This document shows positions 1-8,604 of a DNA stretch of 64,000 nt, one piece after another. Made by a program: the position numbers and the translations under genes. Each line of letters begins with the position of its first letter. Within the stretch, counting starts at the first letter, position 1. The DNA is from Coprococcus aceti (GTDB lineage Bacteria; Bacillota; Clostridia; Lachnospirales; Lachnospiraceae): contig NZ_JAOQJT010000006.1 in assembly GCF_025567285.1 (NCBI RefSeq), positions 124,001 to 188,000 on the forward strand. Direction: 5' to 3'. Below the pieces are notes generated by a model that worked only from the letters and a program-made list of their open reading frames with translations, made no database searches and was not told where the DNA came from.

Positions 1-27
1 GTAGTAATATATCAAAAACGATAAATG

Positions 28-68
28 ACTTGAGAAAAATACAAAAATAACAATATTTACTTGAGAAA
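28..68 (+). promoter_or_regulatory. Direct repeat upstream of gltB
   Basis: The 10-mer ACTTGAGAAA occurs at 28-37 and again at 59-68, 31 bp apart, which is close to three helical turns. Both copies lie in the AT-rich region just in front of gltB. Two same-face direct repeats can be an activator site, but no regulator is identified and chance is possible in sequence this A-rich. Confidence 0.3.
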
Positions 69-129
69 CAAAAGTTAAAATCAAAATATCGTTGTGAATG
101 ACAAAAACATGGAAAGGACGGAACAGAAC

Positions 130-3100
130 ATGATTGAGAATAAGAGAGCGGAGAATACCGGATTATACGACCCAAGCTTTGAGCACGATAACTGTGGTAT
201 CGGTGCCGTTGTCAATATCAAGGGTATAAAGACACATGACACAGTGAACAATGCACTCAAGATTGTTGAGAATCTTGAGCACAGAGCAGGAAAGGACGCA
301 GAGGGCAAGACCGGAGACGGTGTAGGTATACTCCTTCAGATATCACATAAGTTCTTCACCAAGGCTTTAGCAGAGCTTGGATATGACCTTGGAAAGGAAG
401 GCGATTATGGAATAGGAATGTTCTTCTTTCCACAGAAGGAGCTGGCGCGCAAGCAGGCTATGAAAATGTTTGAGGTCATAGTGGAGAAGGAAGGACTGGA
501 GTTCATTTGCTGGAGAGAGGTTCCTACAACACCTGGAATCCTTGGCAAGAAGGCAATAGATGTCATGCCATGCATCATGCAGGCATTCATCAGAAGACCT
601 GAGACAGTGAAGGCCGGTATGGACTTCGACAGAAAGCTCTACTTCGTCAGACGAATATTTGAGGAGAGCAATGATGACACGTATGTTCCATCACTTTCCA
701 GCAAGACTATAGTATATAAAGGAATGTTCCTTGTCGGTGAACTCAGAAAGTTCTACAACGACCTTCAGGATCCAGACTATGAGTCAGCTATAGGACTTGT
801 TCATTCAAGATTTTCAACGAATACAACACCATCATGGCTCAGAGCTCATCCATACAGATATCTGTGCCACAACGGTGAGATCAATACAATAAGAGGAAAT
901 GAGGACAAGATGATCGCCCGTGAGGAGACTATGGAGTCGACCATCATGCAGGATGAGATGTACAAGGTTATGCCTGTTCTTGATCCGGATGGATCGGATT
1001 CAGCAAGACTTGACAATTGTCTTGAGTTCCTCGTACTGAATGGAATACCGCTTCCTATGGCTGTCATGATCACGATCCCTGAACCATGGGAGAACGACAG
1101 AGCCATGAGTCAGGAGAAGAAGGATTTCTATCAGTACTATGCAACCATGATGGAGCCTTGGGATGGTCCTGCTTCTATATTATTTACAGACGGTGAGCTC
1201 ATGGGAGCAGTTCTTGATAGAAACGGACTGAGACCATCGAGATACTATATCACAGATGATGATTACCTTGTACTTTCATCAGAGGTCGGAGTTCTGGACG
1301 TAGATCCATCCAAGATCGTAAAGAAAGACCGACTCAGACCTGGCAAGATGCTTCTTGTCGACACAGTGAATGGACGTCTTATATCTGATGAGGAAATCAA
1401 GGAGAAATACGCGCTGGCAAAGCCTTACGGAGAGTGGGTAGACAGCAATCTTGTACATCTCGCTGATCTGAAGATTCCAAATATCAGAGTTCAGGAGTAT
1501 ACAGACGAGGAGAGAGCAAGACTTCAGAAGGCATTTGGATATACCTACGAGGATTTCAAGAATACCATATATCCTATGGCAGAGAAAGGTGCAGAGGCAA
1601 TCAGTGCCATGGGTACTGATACACCACTTGCAGTTCTCTCGAACAGCCACAAGCCACTGTTCAACTTCTTCAAGCAGTTATTTGCACAGGTTACAAACCC
1701 ACCTATCGATGCGATCAGAGAGGAAGTTGTCACATCCACATCGGTATATCTCGGAAAGGACGGAAACATCCTCGAGGAGAAGCCGGAGAACTGTCATGTG
1801 CTGAAGATCAACCATCCAATACTGACAAATACGGATCTTTTGAAGATCAAGAATATGAATGTTCCTGGCCTTAAGGTTGCGACACTTCCTATTCTTTATT
1901 ATAAGAATACATCCATGGAGAAGGCTCTCGACAGACTGTTTATCGAGGCCGACAAGCTCTACAGGGACGGTGTAAATATCCTCATCCTCTCAGACAGAGG
2001 TGTGGATGAGAACCATGTTGCAATACCATCACTCCTTGCAGTATCAGCCATGCAGAAGCACCTGGTAAGAACTAAGAAGAGAACTGCGGTTGCGATCATC
2101 CTTGAGAGTGCTGATCCAAGAAACGTTCACCACTTTGCAACACTTCTCGGATATGGTGCATGTGCAGTCAATCCATATCTGGCAATAGAGACGATCAAGC
2201 AGATGGTAGATTCGCATCTGCTGAACAAGGATTTCAATGCGGCTGTCGATGATTACAACAGTGCAATATGCCACGGAATAGTAAAGATCGCATCCAAGAT
2301 GGGTGTATCAACGATCCAGTCATACATGGGATCACAGATATTTGAGTGTATCGGTCTTTCAAAGGACGTTGTGGACAGATACTTTACAAATACAGTAAGC
2401 CGTGTTGGCGGTTCTGGTATAAAGGAGCTTGAGAAGACAGTTGATGATCTTCACTCATCAGCATTTGATCCGCTTGGACTTAACACAAACCTTGCCCTTA
2501 CAAGCATCGGTGCACACAAGTTCAGAAGCGGCAAGGAGGAGCATCTGTACAATCCTGTCACGATACATCTTCTTCAGGAGGCAACAAGGCGCGGCGATTA
2601 CAAGCTGTTCAAGCAGTACACAGCAGCGCTCCACGATGAGCAGAAGCCATTCCACCTTAGAGGTCTCATGGACTTCAAGTTTGCTGATAAGCCGGTTCCA
2701 CTCGATGAGGTTGAACCAGCAAGTGAGATAGTCAAGAGATTCAAGACAGGTGCCATGAGCTACGGAAGTATATCACAGGAGGCACATGAGTGTATGGCCA
2801 TCGCCATGAACGAGCTGGGCGGTAAGTCCAATTCAGGAGAGGGCGGCGAGTCGATAGAGAGACTTACGATCGGCAAGGATGGCAAGAATAGATGCTCAGC
2901 CATCAAGCAGGTAGCATCAGGAAGATTTGGCGTTACATCGAGATACCTTGTGAGTGCCAAGGAGATACAGATCAAGATGGCACAGGGAGCAAAGCCTGGA
3001 GAGGGCGGACATCTCCCTGGCGGAAAGGTATATCCATGGATCGCAAAGACAAGACTTTCAACACCGGGTGTAAGCCTTATCTCTCCACCACCACATCACG

Positions 3101-4677
3101 ATATCTATTCGATAGAGGATCTTGCACAGCTCATCTACGACTGCAAGAATGCAAACCGTGATGCGAGAATATCAGTAAAGCTTGTGTCTGAGGCTGGTGT
3201 AGGTACAGTAGCGGCCGGTGTTGCAAAGGCCGGAGCACAGGTCATCCTGATCTCAGGTTATGACGGAGGAACAGGAGCAGCACCTAACAACTCCATCCAT
3301 TACGCAGGACTCCCTTGGGAGCTTGGACTTGCAGAGACACATCAGACACTTATCATGAATGATCTCAGAAATAAGGTCATCCTTGAGGCAGACGGTAAGC
3401 TGATGACAGGCCGTGACGTTGCGATAGCTGCAATGCTAGGTGCAGAGGAATTTGGATTTGCAACAGCACCGCTTGTAACAATGGGTTGTGTCATGATGAG
3501 GGTATGTAACCTTGACACATGTCCTGTCGGAATAGCAACTCAGAACCCAGAACTCAGAAAGAGATTCAGAGGTAAGCCTGAGTACGTGAAGAACTTCATG
3601 CTGTTCATAGCAGAGGAGCTTCGAGAGTACATGAGCAAGCTCGGCGTCAGAACAGTCGATGAGCTGGTTGGACGTTCAGATCTCCTCATGAGCAGCGACA
3701 GAGCAGATGAGAGAAATGTCATCCTTGATAAGATAATTAACAATCCTTATATAGATATGCCACAGAACAAGGTAAAGTATCACGAGAAGAATGTCTATGA
3801 CTTCCAGCTTGAGAAGACAGTAGATATGAGAATTCTCATGAAGAAGCTTGGACCTGCACTTGAGAAGGGACAGAAGAAGAGCGTTGAGCTTGATGTGGTC
3901 AACACAGACAGATCTGTTGGAACGATATTCGGTTCAGAGATCACAAAGAAGTACGGCGAGTCACTTGATGAGGACACATACATCGTCAAATGCAACGGCG
4001 CCGGCGGACAGAGCTTTGGAGCATTTATTCCAAAGGGACTTACACTTGAGCTGGTGGGCGACAGCAACGATTACTTCGGCAAGGGTCTGTCAGGTGGTAA
4101 GCTGATAGTTTATCCGCCTCGTTCAGTTAAGTACAAGCATGAGGATAACATCATCATAGGAAACGTTGCACTGTACGGTGCCACAAGTGGTAAGGCATTC
4201 ATCAACGGTGTTGCCGGCGAGAGATTTGCAGTTCGTAACTCTGGTGCCACGGCGGTCGTTGAAGGTGTTGGCGATCACGGATGTGAGTACATGACAGGTG
4301 GTAAAGTAGTAGTCCTTGGAACAACAGGCAAGAACTTTGCAGCCGGAATGAGCGGTGGTATCGCATATGTACTTGATATGGGCAACGATCTGTACAAGAG
4401 ACTTAACAAAGAGATGATATCCATAGAGGCTGTGACAGACAAGTACGAGGTGAGCGAGCTGAAGCAGCTCATCATGGATCATGTAAATTATACAAATTCA
4501 GAGATAGGCAAGAGGATTCTTGAGAACTTTGAGGGATATCTTCCAAAGTTCAAGAAGATCATACCAAAGGATTACAAGAAGATGATGAATATGATAGTTG
4601 CATTTGAGGAGAAGGGCCTGAGCCGCGAGAAGGCAGCTATCGAAGCATTCTACAAGGTTAAGAACGGAGGTAAGTAG
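130..4677 (+). CDS. gltB: Glutamate synthase, large (alpha) subunit
   Basis: It transfers the amide of glutamine to 2-oxoglutarate, the GOGAT reaction of ammonia assimilation in the cytoplasm. The protein has the full length of the family (about 1,515 residues). The N-terminal class II glutaminase domain has its nucleophile Cys22 in DNCGIG, so a short propeptide is probably removed. The central and FMN domains follow, then three cysteines (about 1120, 1126 and 1131, spaced C-x5-C-x4-C) for the 3Fe-4S cluster, and a C-terminal GXGXG beta-helix. I chose ATG 130 because AAAGGACGG lies upstream. GTG 94 and ATG 109 are in frame but have no ribosome site. gltD follows after 2 bases, so the two subunits are co-translated. 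Confidence 0.97.
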   Translation: MIENKRAENTGLYDPSFEHDNCGIGAVVNIKGIKTHDTVNNALKIVENLEHRAGKDAEGKTGDGVGILLQISHKFFTKALAELGYDLGKEGDYGIGMFFFPQKELARKQAMKMFEVIVEKEGLEFICWREVPTTPGILGKKAIDVMPCIMQAFIRRPETVKAGMDFDRKLYFVRRIFEESNDDTYVPSLSSKTIVYKGMFLVGELRKFYNDLQDPDYESAIGLVHSRFSTNTTPSWLRAHPYRYLCHNGEINTIRGNEDKMIAREETMESTIMQDEMYKVMPVLDPDGSDSARLDNCLEFLVLNGIPLPMAVMITIPEPWENDRAMSQEKKDFYQYYATMMEPWDGPASILFTDGELMGAVLDRNGLRPSRYYITDDDYLVLSSEVGVLDVDPSKIVKKDRLRPGKMLLVDTVNGRLISDEEIKEKYALAKPYGEWVDSNLVHLADLKIPNIRVQEYTDEERARLQKAFGYTYEDFKNTIYPMAEKGAEAISAMGTDTPLAVLSNSHKPLFNFFKQLFAQVTNPPIDAIREEVVTSTSVYLGKDGNILEEKPENCHVLKINHPILTNTDLLKIKNMNVPGLKVATLPILYYKNTSMEKALDRLFIEADKLYRDGVNILILSDRGVDENHVAIPSLLAVSAMQKHLVRTKKRTAVAIILESADPRNVHHFATLLGYGACAVNPYLAIETIKQMVDSHLLNKDFNAAVDDYNSAICHGIVKIASKMGVSTIQSYMGSQIFECIGLSKDVVDRYFTNTVSRVGGSGIKELEKTVDDLHSSAFDPLGLNTNLALTSIGAHKFRSGKEEHLYNPVTIHLLQEATRRGDYKLFKQYTAALHDEQKPFHLRGLMDFKFADKPVPLDEVEPASEIVKRFKTGAMSYGSISQEAHECMAIAMNELGGKSNSGEGGESIERLTIGKDGKNRCSAIKQVASGRFGVTSRYLVSAKEIQIKMAQGAKPGEGGHLPGGKVYPWIAKTRLSTPGVSLISPPPHHDIYSIEDLAQLIYDCKNANRDARISVKLVSEAGVGTVAAGVAKAGAQVILISGYDGGTGAAPNNSIHYAGLPWELGLAETHQTLIMNDLRNKVILEADGKLMTGRDVAIAAMLGAEEFGFATAPLVTMGCVMMRVCNLDTCPVGIATQNPELRKRFRGKPEYVKNFMLFIAEELREYMSKLGVRTVDELVGRSDLLMSSDRADERNVILDKIINNPYIDMPQNKVKYHEKNVYDFQLEKTVDMRILMKKLGPALEKGQKKSVELDVVNTDRSVGTIFGSEITKKYGESLDEDTYIVKCNGAGGQSFGAFIPKGLTLELVGDSNDYFGKGLSGGKLIVYPPRSVKYKHEDNIIIGNVALYGATSGKAFINGVAGERFAVRNSGATAVVEGVGDHGCEYMTGGKVVVLGTTGKNFAAGMSGGIAYVLDMGNDLYKRLNKEMISIEAVTDKYEVSELKQLIMDHVNYTNSEIGKRILENFEGYLPKFKKIIPKDYKKMMNMIVAFEEKGLSREKAAIEAFYKVKNGGK

Positions 4678-4679
4678 GA

Positions 4680-6245
4680 ATGGGAAAACCAACTGGATTT
4701 TTAGAATATGAGAGAAAGACAAGCGCAGAGCTTGCTCCTAAGGACAGAATCAAGAATTTCAATGAATTCCACACTCCGCTTAGCCGTGATGAGCAGAGAA
4801 AGCAGGCTGCAAGATGTATGGACTGTGGCGTTCCATTCTGCCAGGCAGGTATGAACATATGCGGAATGACATCGGGCTGTCCGCTGAACAACCTGATCCC
4901 AGAGTGGAATGATATGCTCTATAACGACAATCTTGAGCAGGCATTTGCAAGACTCAGCAAGACCAACTGTTTCCCTGAGTTTACAAGCCGTGTGTGCCCG
5001 GCTCTCTGTGAGAAGGCATGTACCTGTAACTTAAACGGTGATCCAGTGTCGGTCCGTGAGAACGAGAGAGCCATCATAGAGTATGCATTTGCAAATGACC
5101 TTGTAAATGATAAACAGCCAAAGGTTCACTCAGGCAAGAAGGTGGCAGTCATAGGTTCAGGTCCTTCGGGACTGGCCGTGGCAGACCAGCTGATCGGCAG
5201 AGGCCACGATGTGACTGTGTATGAGAGAAGTGACAGACCGGGTGGACTTCTCATGTATGGTATCCCAAACATGAAACTTGAGAAGCAGATCATAGACAGA
5301 AGAATAGATGTCATGAAGAAGAGAGGAATAAAGTTCGTACTGAACACAGAGGTTGCAACCGGAAAGGCATCTGCGAAGGCTGTGTGTCCGAAGGATGATC
5401 AGATGACAGGTTATCTTAAGAACAAGAACCTCAAGTATGTGAAGGCTGAGGATCTGCTCAAGGAATACGACGCAGTTGTGCTTGCCTGTGGTGCAACCAA
5501 TCCAAGAGATATAAAAGCACCTGGAAGGGATGCAAAGGGAATCTACTTCGCTGTTGATTTCCTCAAGACTACGACAATGAGCCTTGTAAATTCGGGCTTT
5601 GCTGACAAGCAGTTCGTGAACTGTAAAGGCAAGAATGTTCTCGTCATCGGTGGTGGTGATACAGGAAATGACTGTGTGGGAACAGCAGTCCGTGAGGGCG
5701 CTGTCAGCGTTACACAGCTTGAGATGATGCCAAAGGCACCTGATACAAGAACACCAGACAATCCATGGCCAGAATGGCCGAAGATCTGCAAGACAGACTA
5801 CGGTCAGCAGGAGGCAATAGCAGTATACGGACATGATCCTAGAATATATGAGACTACAGTCAAGGAATTCATTAAGGACAAGGACGGAAATGTCAAGGCA
5901 GCCAAGTGTGTGAAGCTCGATTGGAAGAAGGATCCTGAGACAGGAAGAATGACTATGACAGAGATAGAGGGAAGCGAGTATATCGTTGACTGTGATGTGG
6001 TACTCATCGCAGCCGGATTCCTCGGATGTCAGACATATGTGGCAGAGAGCTTTGGTGTGGAACTCAACGAGAGAACAAATGTCAAGACTCCATGTCCAAA
6101 CTCATATACAACAAATGTTCCAAAGGTATTCGTAGCCGGAGACATGCACAGAGGACAGTCACTGGTCGTATGGGCCATCCGCGAAGGCCGCGAGGCCGCC
6201 ATGGCAGTAGAAGAGCTGCTGCTCGGATACACTAATTTGCAGTAG
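4680..6245 (+). CDS. gltD: Glutamate synthase, small (beta) subunit
   Basis: This subunit takes electrons from NADPH and passes them through FAD and 4Fe-4S clusters to the GltB flavin. The N-terminal region has the cluster cysteines Cys46, 49, 54, 61 and 67. An FAD-binding GSGPSGLA follows near residue 158, an NAD(P)H-binding GGGDTGND near residue 326, and a C-terminal GDMHRGQSLVVWAI that closes the FAD site. The length of 521 residues is slightly longer than many homologues. The gene starts 2 bases after the gltB stop, and its ribosome site GGAGG lies inside the end of gltB. A strong bidirectional terminator follows, so gltBD form a two-gene operon. Confidence 0.96.
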   Translation: MGKPTGFLEYERKTSAELAPKDRIKNFNEFHTPLSRDEQRKQAARCMDCGVPFCQAGMNICGMTSGCPLNNLIPEWNDMLYNDNLEQAFARLSKTNCFPEFTSRVCPALCEKACTCNLNGDPVSVRENERAIIEYAFANDLVNDKQPKVHSGKKVAVIGSGPSGLAVADQLIGRGHDVTVYERSDRPGGLLMYGIPNMKLEKQIIDRRIDVMKKRGIKFVLNTEVATGKASAKAVCPKDDQMTGYLKNKNLKYVKAEDLLKEYDAVVLACGATNPRDIKAPGRDAKGIYFAVDFLKTTTMSLVNSGFADKQFVNCKGKNVLVIGGGDTGNDCVGTAVREGAVSVTQLEMMPKAPDTRTPDNPWPEWPKICKTDYGQQEAIAVYGHDPRIYETTVKEFIKDKDGNVKAAKCVKLDWKKDPETGRMTMTEIEGSEYIVDCDVVLIAAGFLGCQTYVAESFGVELNERTNVKTPCPNSYTTNVPKVFVAGDMHRGQSLVVWAIREGREAAMAVEELLLGYTNLQ

Positions 6246-6261
6246 GATATACAAAATAAAA

Positions 6262-6306
6262 AAAATATCCCTAACACCACAGATATTGAGGTGTTAGGGA
6301 TATTTT
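6262..6306. terminator. Bidirectional terminator between gltD and the PFK gene
   Basis: A 17-bp perfect inverted repeat (6262-6278 and 6290-6306) has an 11-nt loop. It has A-rich sequence on the left and T-rich on the right, so it can stop both gltD transcripts and convergent transcripts of the phosphofructokinase gene. Confidence 0.9.
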
Positions 6307-6311
6307 ATTCT

Positions 6312-7541
6312 TTAAAGCAGGTGGTTTACCGGCAGGTACATAGGAAGTCCATCCTTGTACTGAAGGGAAACCTCGCCGATTATAAGAGGTCTGAGATATG
6401 CTTCCATCTCAGGTGTGACGTCATTCTTCTCAGGTGTGATCCACTCAAGCGGAATTGTCTTAGCCTGGTTGGCGATGAGAGATACATTCTCAGGTTCAAT
6501 GATCCACTGGTATGGATCGTTAGAAACTCGCTTGATCGTGGACATAACAGCAGTCATTCCCTCGGCGGCGTATTTTACAGCAGCCTGGCCAAGTGCAAAT
6601 GACTCGTTGATATCTGTCCTTGAGGAAATATGCGCTGCACATCTCTGGAGAACATTGAGCTCGATGGAACGAACCTTTATATCCATTCTGTCCTTAACAA
6701 GACTCTCGAGAGCCTTGCCGGTTCCGCTGAGCTGGGCATGTCCGAACTTGTCTGCCACAGCAGAAGTTGCGCTGATGTAGTTGCCATCCTTATCATGTAT
6801 ACCCTCAGATACGGCCACGATGACACATCTTGAAGTCTTTAATACATTTTTGATGTCCTCTATAAACTGATCCTCATCGAAGTCTACCTCAGGAAGATAT
6901 ATGAGATGAGGAGCAGGACTGTAGTCATTTCTTGCCAGACAGGATGCAGCGGTGAGCCAGCCTGCATCACGGCCCATGATCTCCACGATGACAACACTTG
7001 GTATCTGGTAGATGTAAGTGTCGTGGGCAATCTCCAGCATGGTGGATGCAACATACTTGGCTGCAGAGCCAAATCCCGGAGTGTGGTCGGTATGGCACAG
7101 GTCATTGTCAATGGTCTTAGGGATGCCGACGATCTTCACATCCGATCCGATCTTCTTTGCATATTTGCTGAGTTTATCCACTGTATCCATAGAGTCGTTT
7201 CCGCCGATATAGAAGAATGCGGCAACCTGATATTCCTCAAATCTGTCAAATATTATCTCATAAGGTTTTGAGTCAACCTCAAAATCAGGAAGCTTGTATC
7301 TGCATGAGCCAAGGTACATTGCAGGGGAGAGCTCCAGAGTATTTACCAGAGGAAATTTTGAGAGGGCCATGAGGGACAGATCTATGAAATTATTGTCCAG
7401 CACTCCCTGGATCCCGTGAATTGCACCGTAAACTCTGGTGAATTTGTTGCTTTTCTTAACTCCGTCTATGACACCTGCCAGCGAAGCATTTATCGCTACG
7501 GTAGGACCTCCTGACTGAGCTACTATACAGTTATCTTTCAT
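6312..7541 (-). CDS. pfp: 6-phosphofructokinase, predicted pyrophosphate-dependent
   Basis: It phosphorylates fructose 6-phosphate in glycolysis. The 409-residue protein has the N-terminal nucleotide loop SGGPT, the donor-site motif GGNDS (113-117) and the catalytic PKTIDND (141-147). In the family, Asp at the second position after GG (Asp116) together with Lys in PKTIDND (Lys142) replaces the two glycines of ATP-dependent enzymes and marks use of pyrophosphate. The donor is therefore inferred from these two residues, not measured. The start has a strong AAAGGAG about 8 bases upstream. It is convergent with gltD and upstream of nothing it obviously works with. Confidence 0.9.
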   Translation of the reverse strand: MKDNCIVAQSGGPTVAINASLAGVIDGVKKSNKFTRVYGAIHGIQGVLDNNFIDLSLMALSKFPLVNTLELSPAMYLGSCRYKLPDFEVDSKPYEIIFDRFEEYQVAAFFYIGGNDSMDTVDKLSKYAKKIGSDVKIVGIPKTIDNDLCHTDHTPGFGSAAKYVASTMLEIAHDTYIYQIPSVVIVEIMGRDAGWLTAASCLARNDYSPAPHLIYLPEVDFDEDQFIEDIKNVLKTSRCVIVAVSEGIHDKDGNYISATSAVADKFGHAQLSGTGKALESLVKDRMDIKVRSIELNVLQRCAAHISSRTDINESFALGQAAVKYAAEGMTAVMSTIKRVSNDPYQWIIEPENVSLIANQAKTIPLEWITPEKNDVTPEMEAYLRPLIIGEVSLQYKDGLPMYLPVNHLL

Positions 7542-7570
7542 TTTGTAAATCTCCTTTGAAAGGTTTTATT

Positions 7571-8170
7571 TTATTCTGGACTGCGCAGGAGTATGGTTAT
7601 CTTTTTGCGGCCATAAACCATAAGTGCGTCCTTGATTATATCTTTGTTGGCATCGGTTGTGTGTATCTCAACAGTGTCCAGAAGCTTTTCGACATATGAG
7701 CACCAGAGGTCATAGATGATCTTCTGGTTCTTCTCACTGACAGGCGGAAGTGCAGCCTTTGCCTTTTCCAGATCGCAGTCAGCATCTGTCATGTAAATGA
7801 ATGAATCAGGTGTGAGTGCTTCCTCACCGTATGCTGCGACAAATATCTCTTCTGTCCTGACAAATCCACAGTCATACATCTCAACTATGAGATCGTGGAT
7901 ACATTCATCGATATTATCGAAATAGTGGTAGTAACGGAGCAGATGAGCCTGATTCTCGTCCTCGATGTCATCACGGTTTATCCAGTACCCCTTGCTCTGG
8001 CTCTGTTCCTCCCTGATAGCCTCTTCCTGCATGAGATCGAGATCTCTCAGTGCCTCCTCGCGCTTATCGGCAAGCTTTCTTCTGACATACACCACAGTCA
8101 TGACTATGAGTGCAAGCAGAAATACTCCGAGCAATACGCCGAATAACATTTGTAAGCTGGTTTTATCCAT
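7571..8170 (-). CDS. Membrane-anchored protein of unknown function
   Basis: I do not recognise a named family. The 199-residue protein has one N-terminal transmembrane segment (about residues 8-28) with positive residues after it (RRK), so the rest should face the cytoplasm. A charged, probably helical linker (about 30-58) with many Glu and Lys leads to an acidic, alpha-helical C-terminal domain that ends in RKKITILLRSPE. It lies 29 bases upstream of the phosphofructokinase gene in the same direction and may be co-transcribed. The upstream ribosome site (AGGCAG, read on the minus strand) is modest. Confidence 0.75.
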   Translation of the reverse strand: MDKTSLQMLFGVLLGVFLLALIVMTVVYVRRKLADKREEALRDLDLMQEEAIREEQSQSKGYWINRDDIEDENQAHLLRYYHYFDNIDECIHDLIVEMYDCGFVRTEEIFVAAYGEEALTPDSFIYMTDADCDLEKAKAALPPVSEKNQKIIYDLWCSYVEKLLDTVEIHTTDANKDIIKDALMVYGRKKITILLRSPE

Positions 8171-8307
8171 TTGGTGAACACCTGCCTTTCATGTTTGGAA
8201 ATAATTATAAATTCCCATAAGTATCTACATTCTAACACAGGTAAGATTGGTATTTCAAGAAGGCATATAATGTCAATTATAGTGGTTAAAGTTCACGTGA
8301 AAAATTC

Positions 8308-8336
8308 TTGCAAGAGATGTAAAGGTAAGGTATAAT
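8308..8336 (+). promoter_or_regulatory. Housekeeping-type promoter of the 6S RNA
   Basis: TTGCAA at 8308-8313 and a perfect TATAAT at 8331-8336 are separated by 17 bases. The predicted start near 8343 falls exactly at the base of the 6S RNA closing stem. Confidence 0.85.
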
Positions 8337-8342
8337 GTGCTC

Positions 8343-8562
8343 ATAGCTGAGATGTATTAAGTCTCTTGTGATTTTGAACCTACATTTGAATAAACGGGAT
8401 TCCTATATCATTGTTATTGAAGTCAAGCCTCGTTATATAAGTTCTAGTGGAAGGCAGATATACAATTGCGGTTGCCCACCTAGCGCTGCTAGGACTCAAA
8501 AGCAAGGGCGCATTTCAGTTTATTACACAAGATGAAGAAGCAGCATGTATATGCTGCTTTTT
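8343..8562 (+). ncRNA. ssrS: 6S RNA (SsrS), regulator of RNA polymerase
   Basis: 6S RNA mimics an open promoter and binds the housekeeping RNA polymerase holoenzyme. The shape matches the family. A closing stem pairs 8345-8354 with 8511-8520 (10 bp with wobbles). Inner pairs form between CTTG..TTTTGA and TCAAAAG.CAAG, followed by a large central bubble around the conserved ACCTAC and ACGGG strings. Inside the 3' side of the bubble sits a small hairpin CCTAGC-GCT-GCTAGG, as in Firmicutes 6S RNAs. A consensus promoter lies just upstream and an intrinsic terminator just downstream; the processed RNA is probably about 180 nt. The identification rests on structure and short motifs, not on a covariance search. 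Confidence 0.85.
8538..8562 (+). terminator. Intrinsic terminator of the 6S RNA
   Basis: A 9-bp stem (8538-8546 with 8551-8559) with a 4-nt loop is followed by a short T run. It overlaps the 5' end of the longest in-frame reading of the following gene, which argues for the later start of that gene. Confidence 0.85.
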
Positions 8563-8604
8563 CTCTGTATGTGGATATATTTGCGGAGAAATGGAGACAG
8601 GGGA

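Noticed and set aside
5157..5834. Long open frame on the minus strand inside gltD (225 codons)
   Set aside because: It is antisense to a clear gltD, has no ribosome site and shows no recognisable protein pattern; it follows from codon use of the real gene.
8545..8604. Longer start of the SpoIID-domain protein
   Set aside because: These codons form the 6S RNA terminator and have no ribosome site; GGAG precedes ATG 8605.
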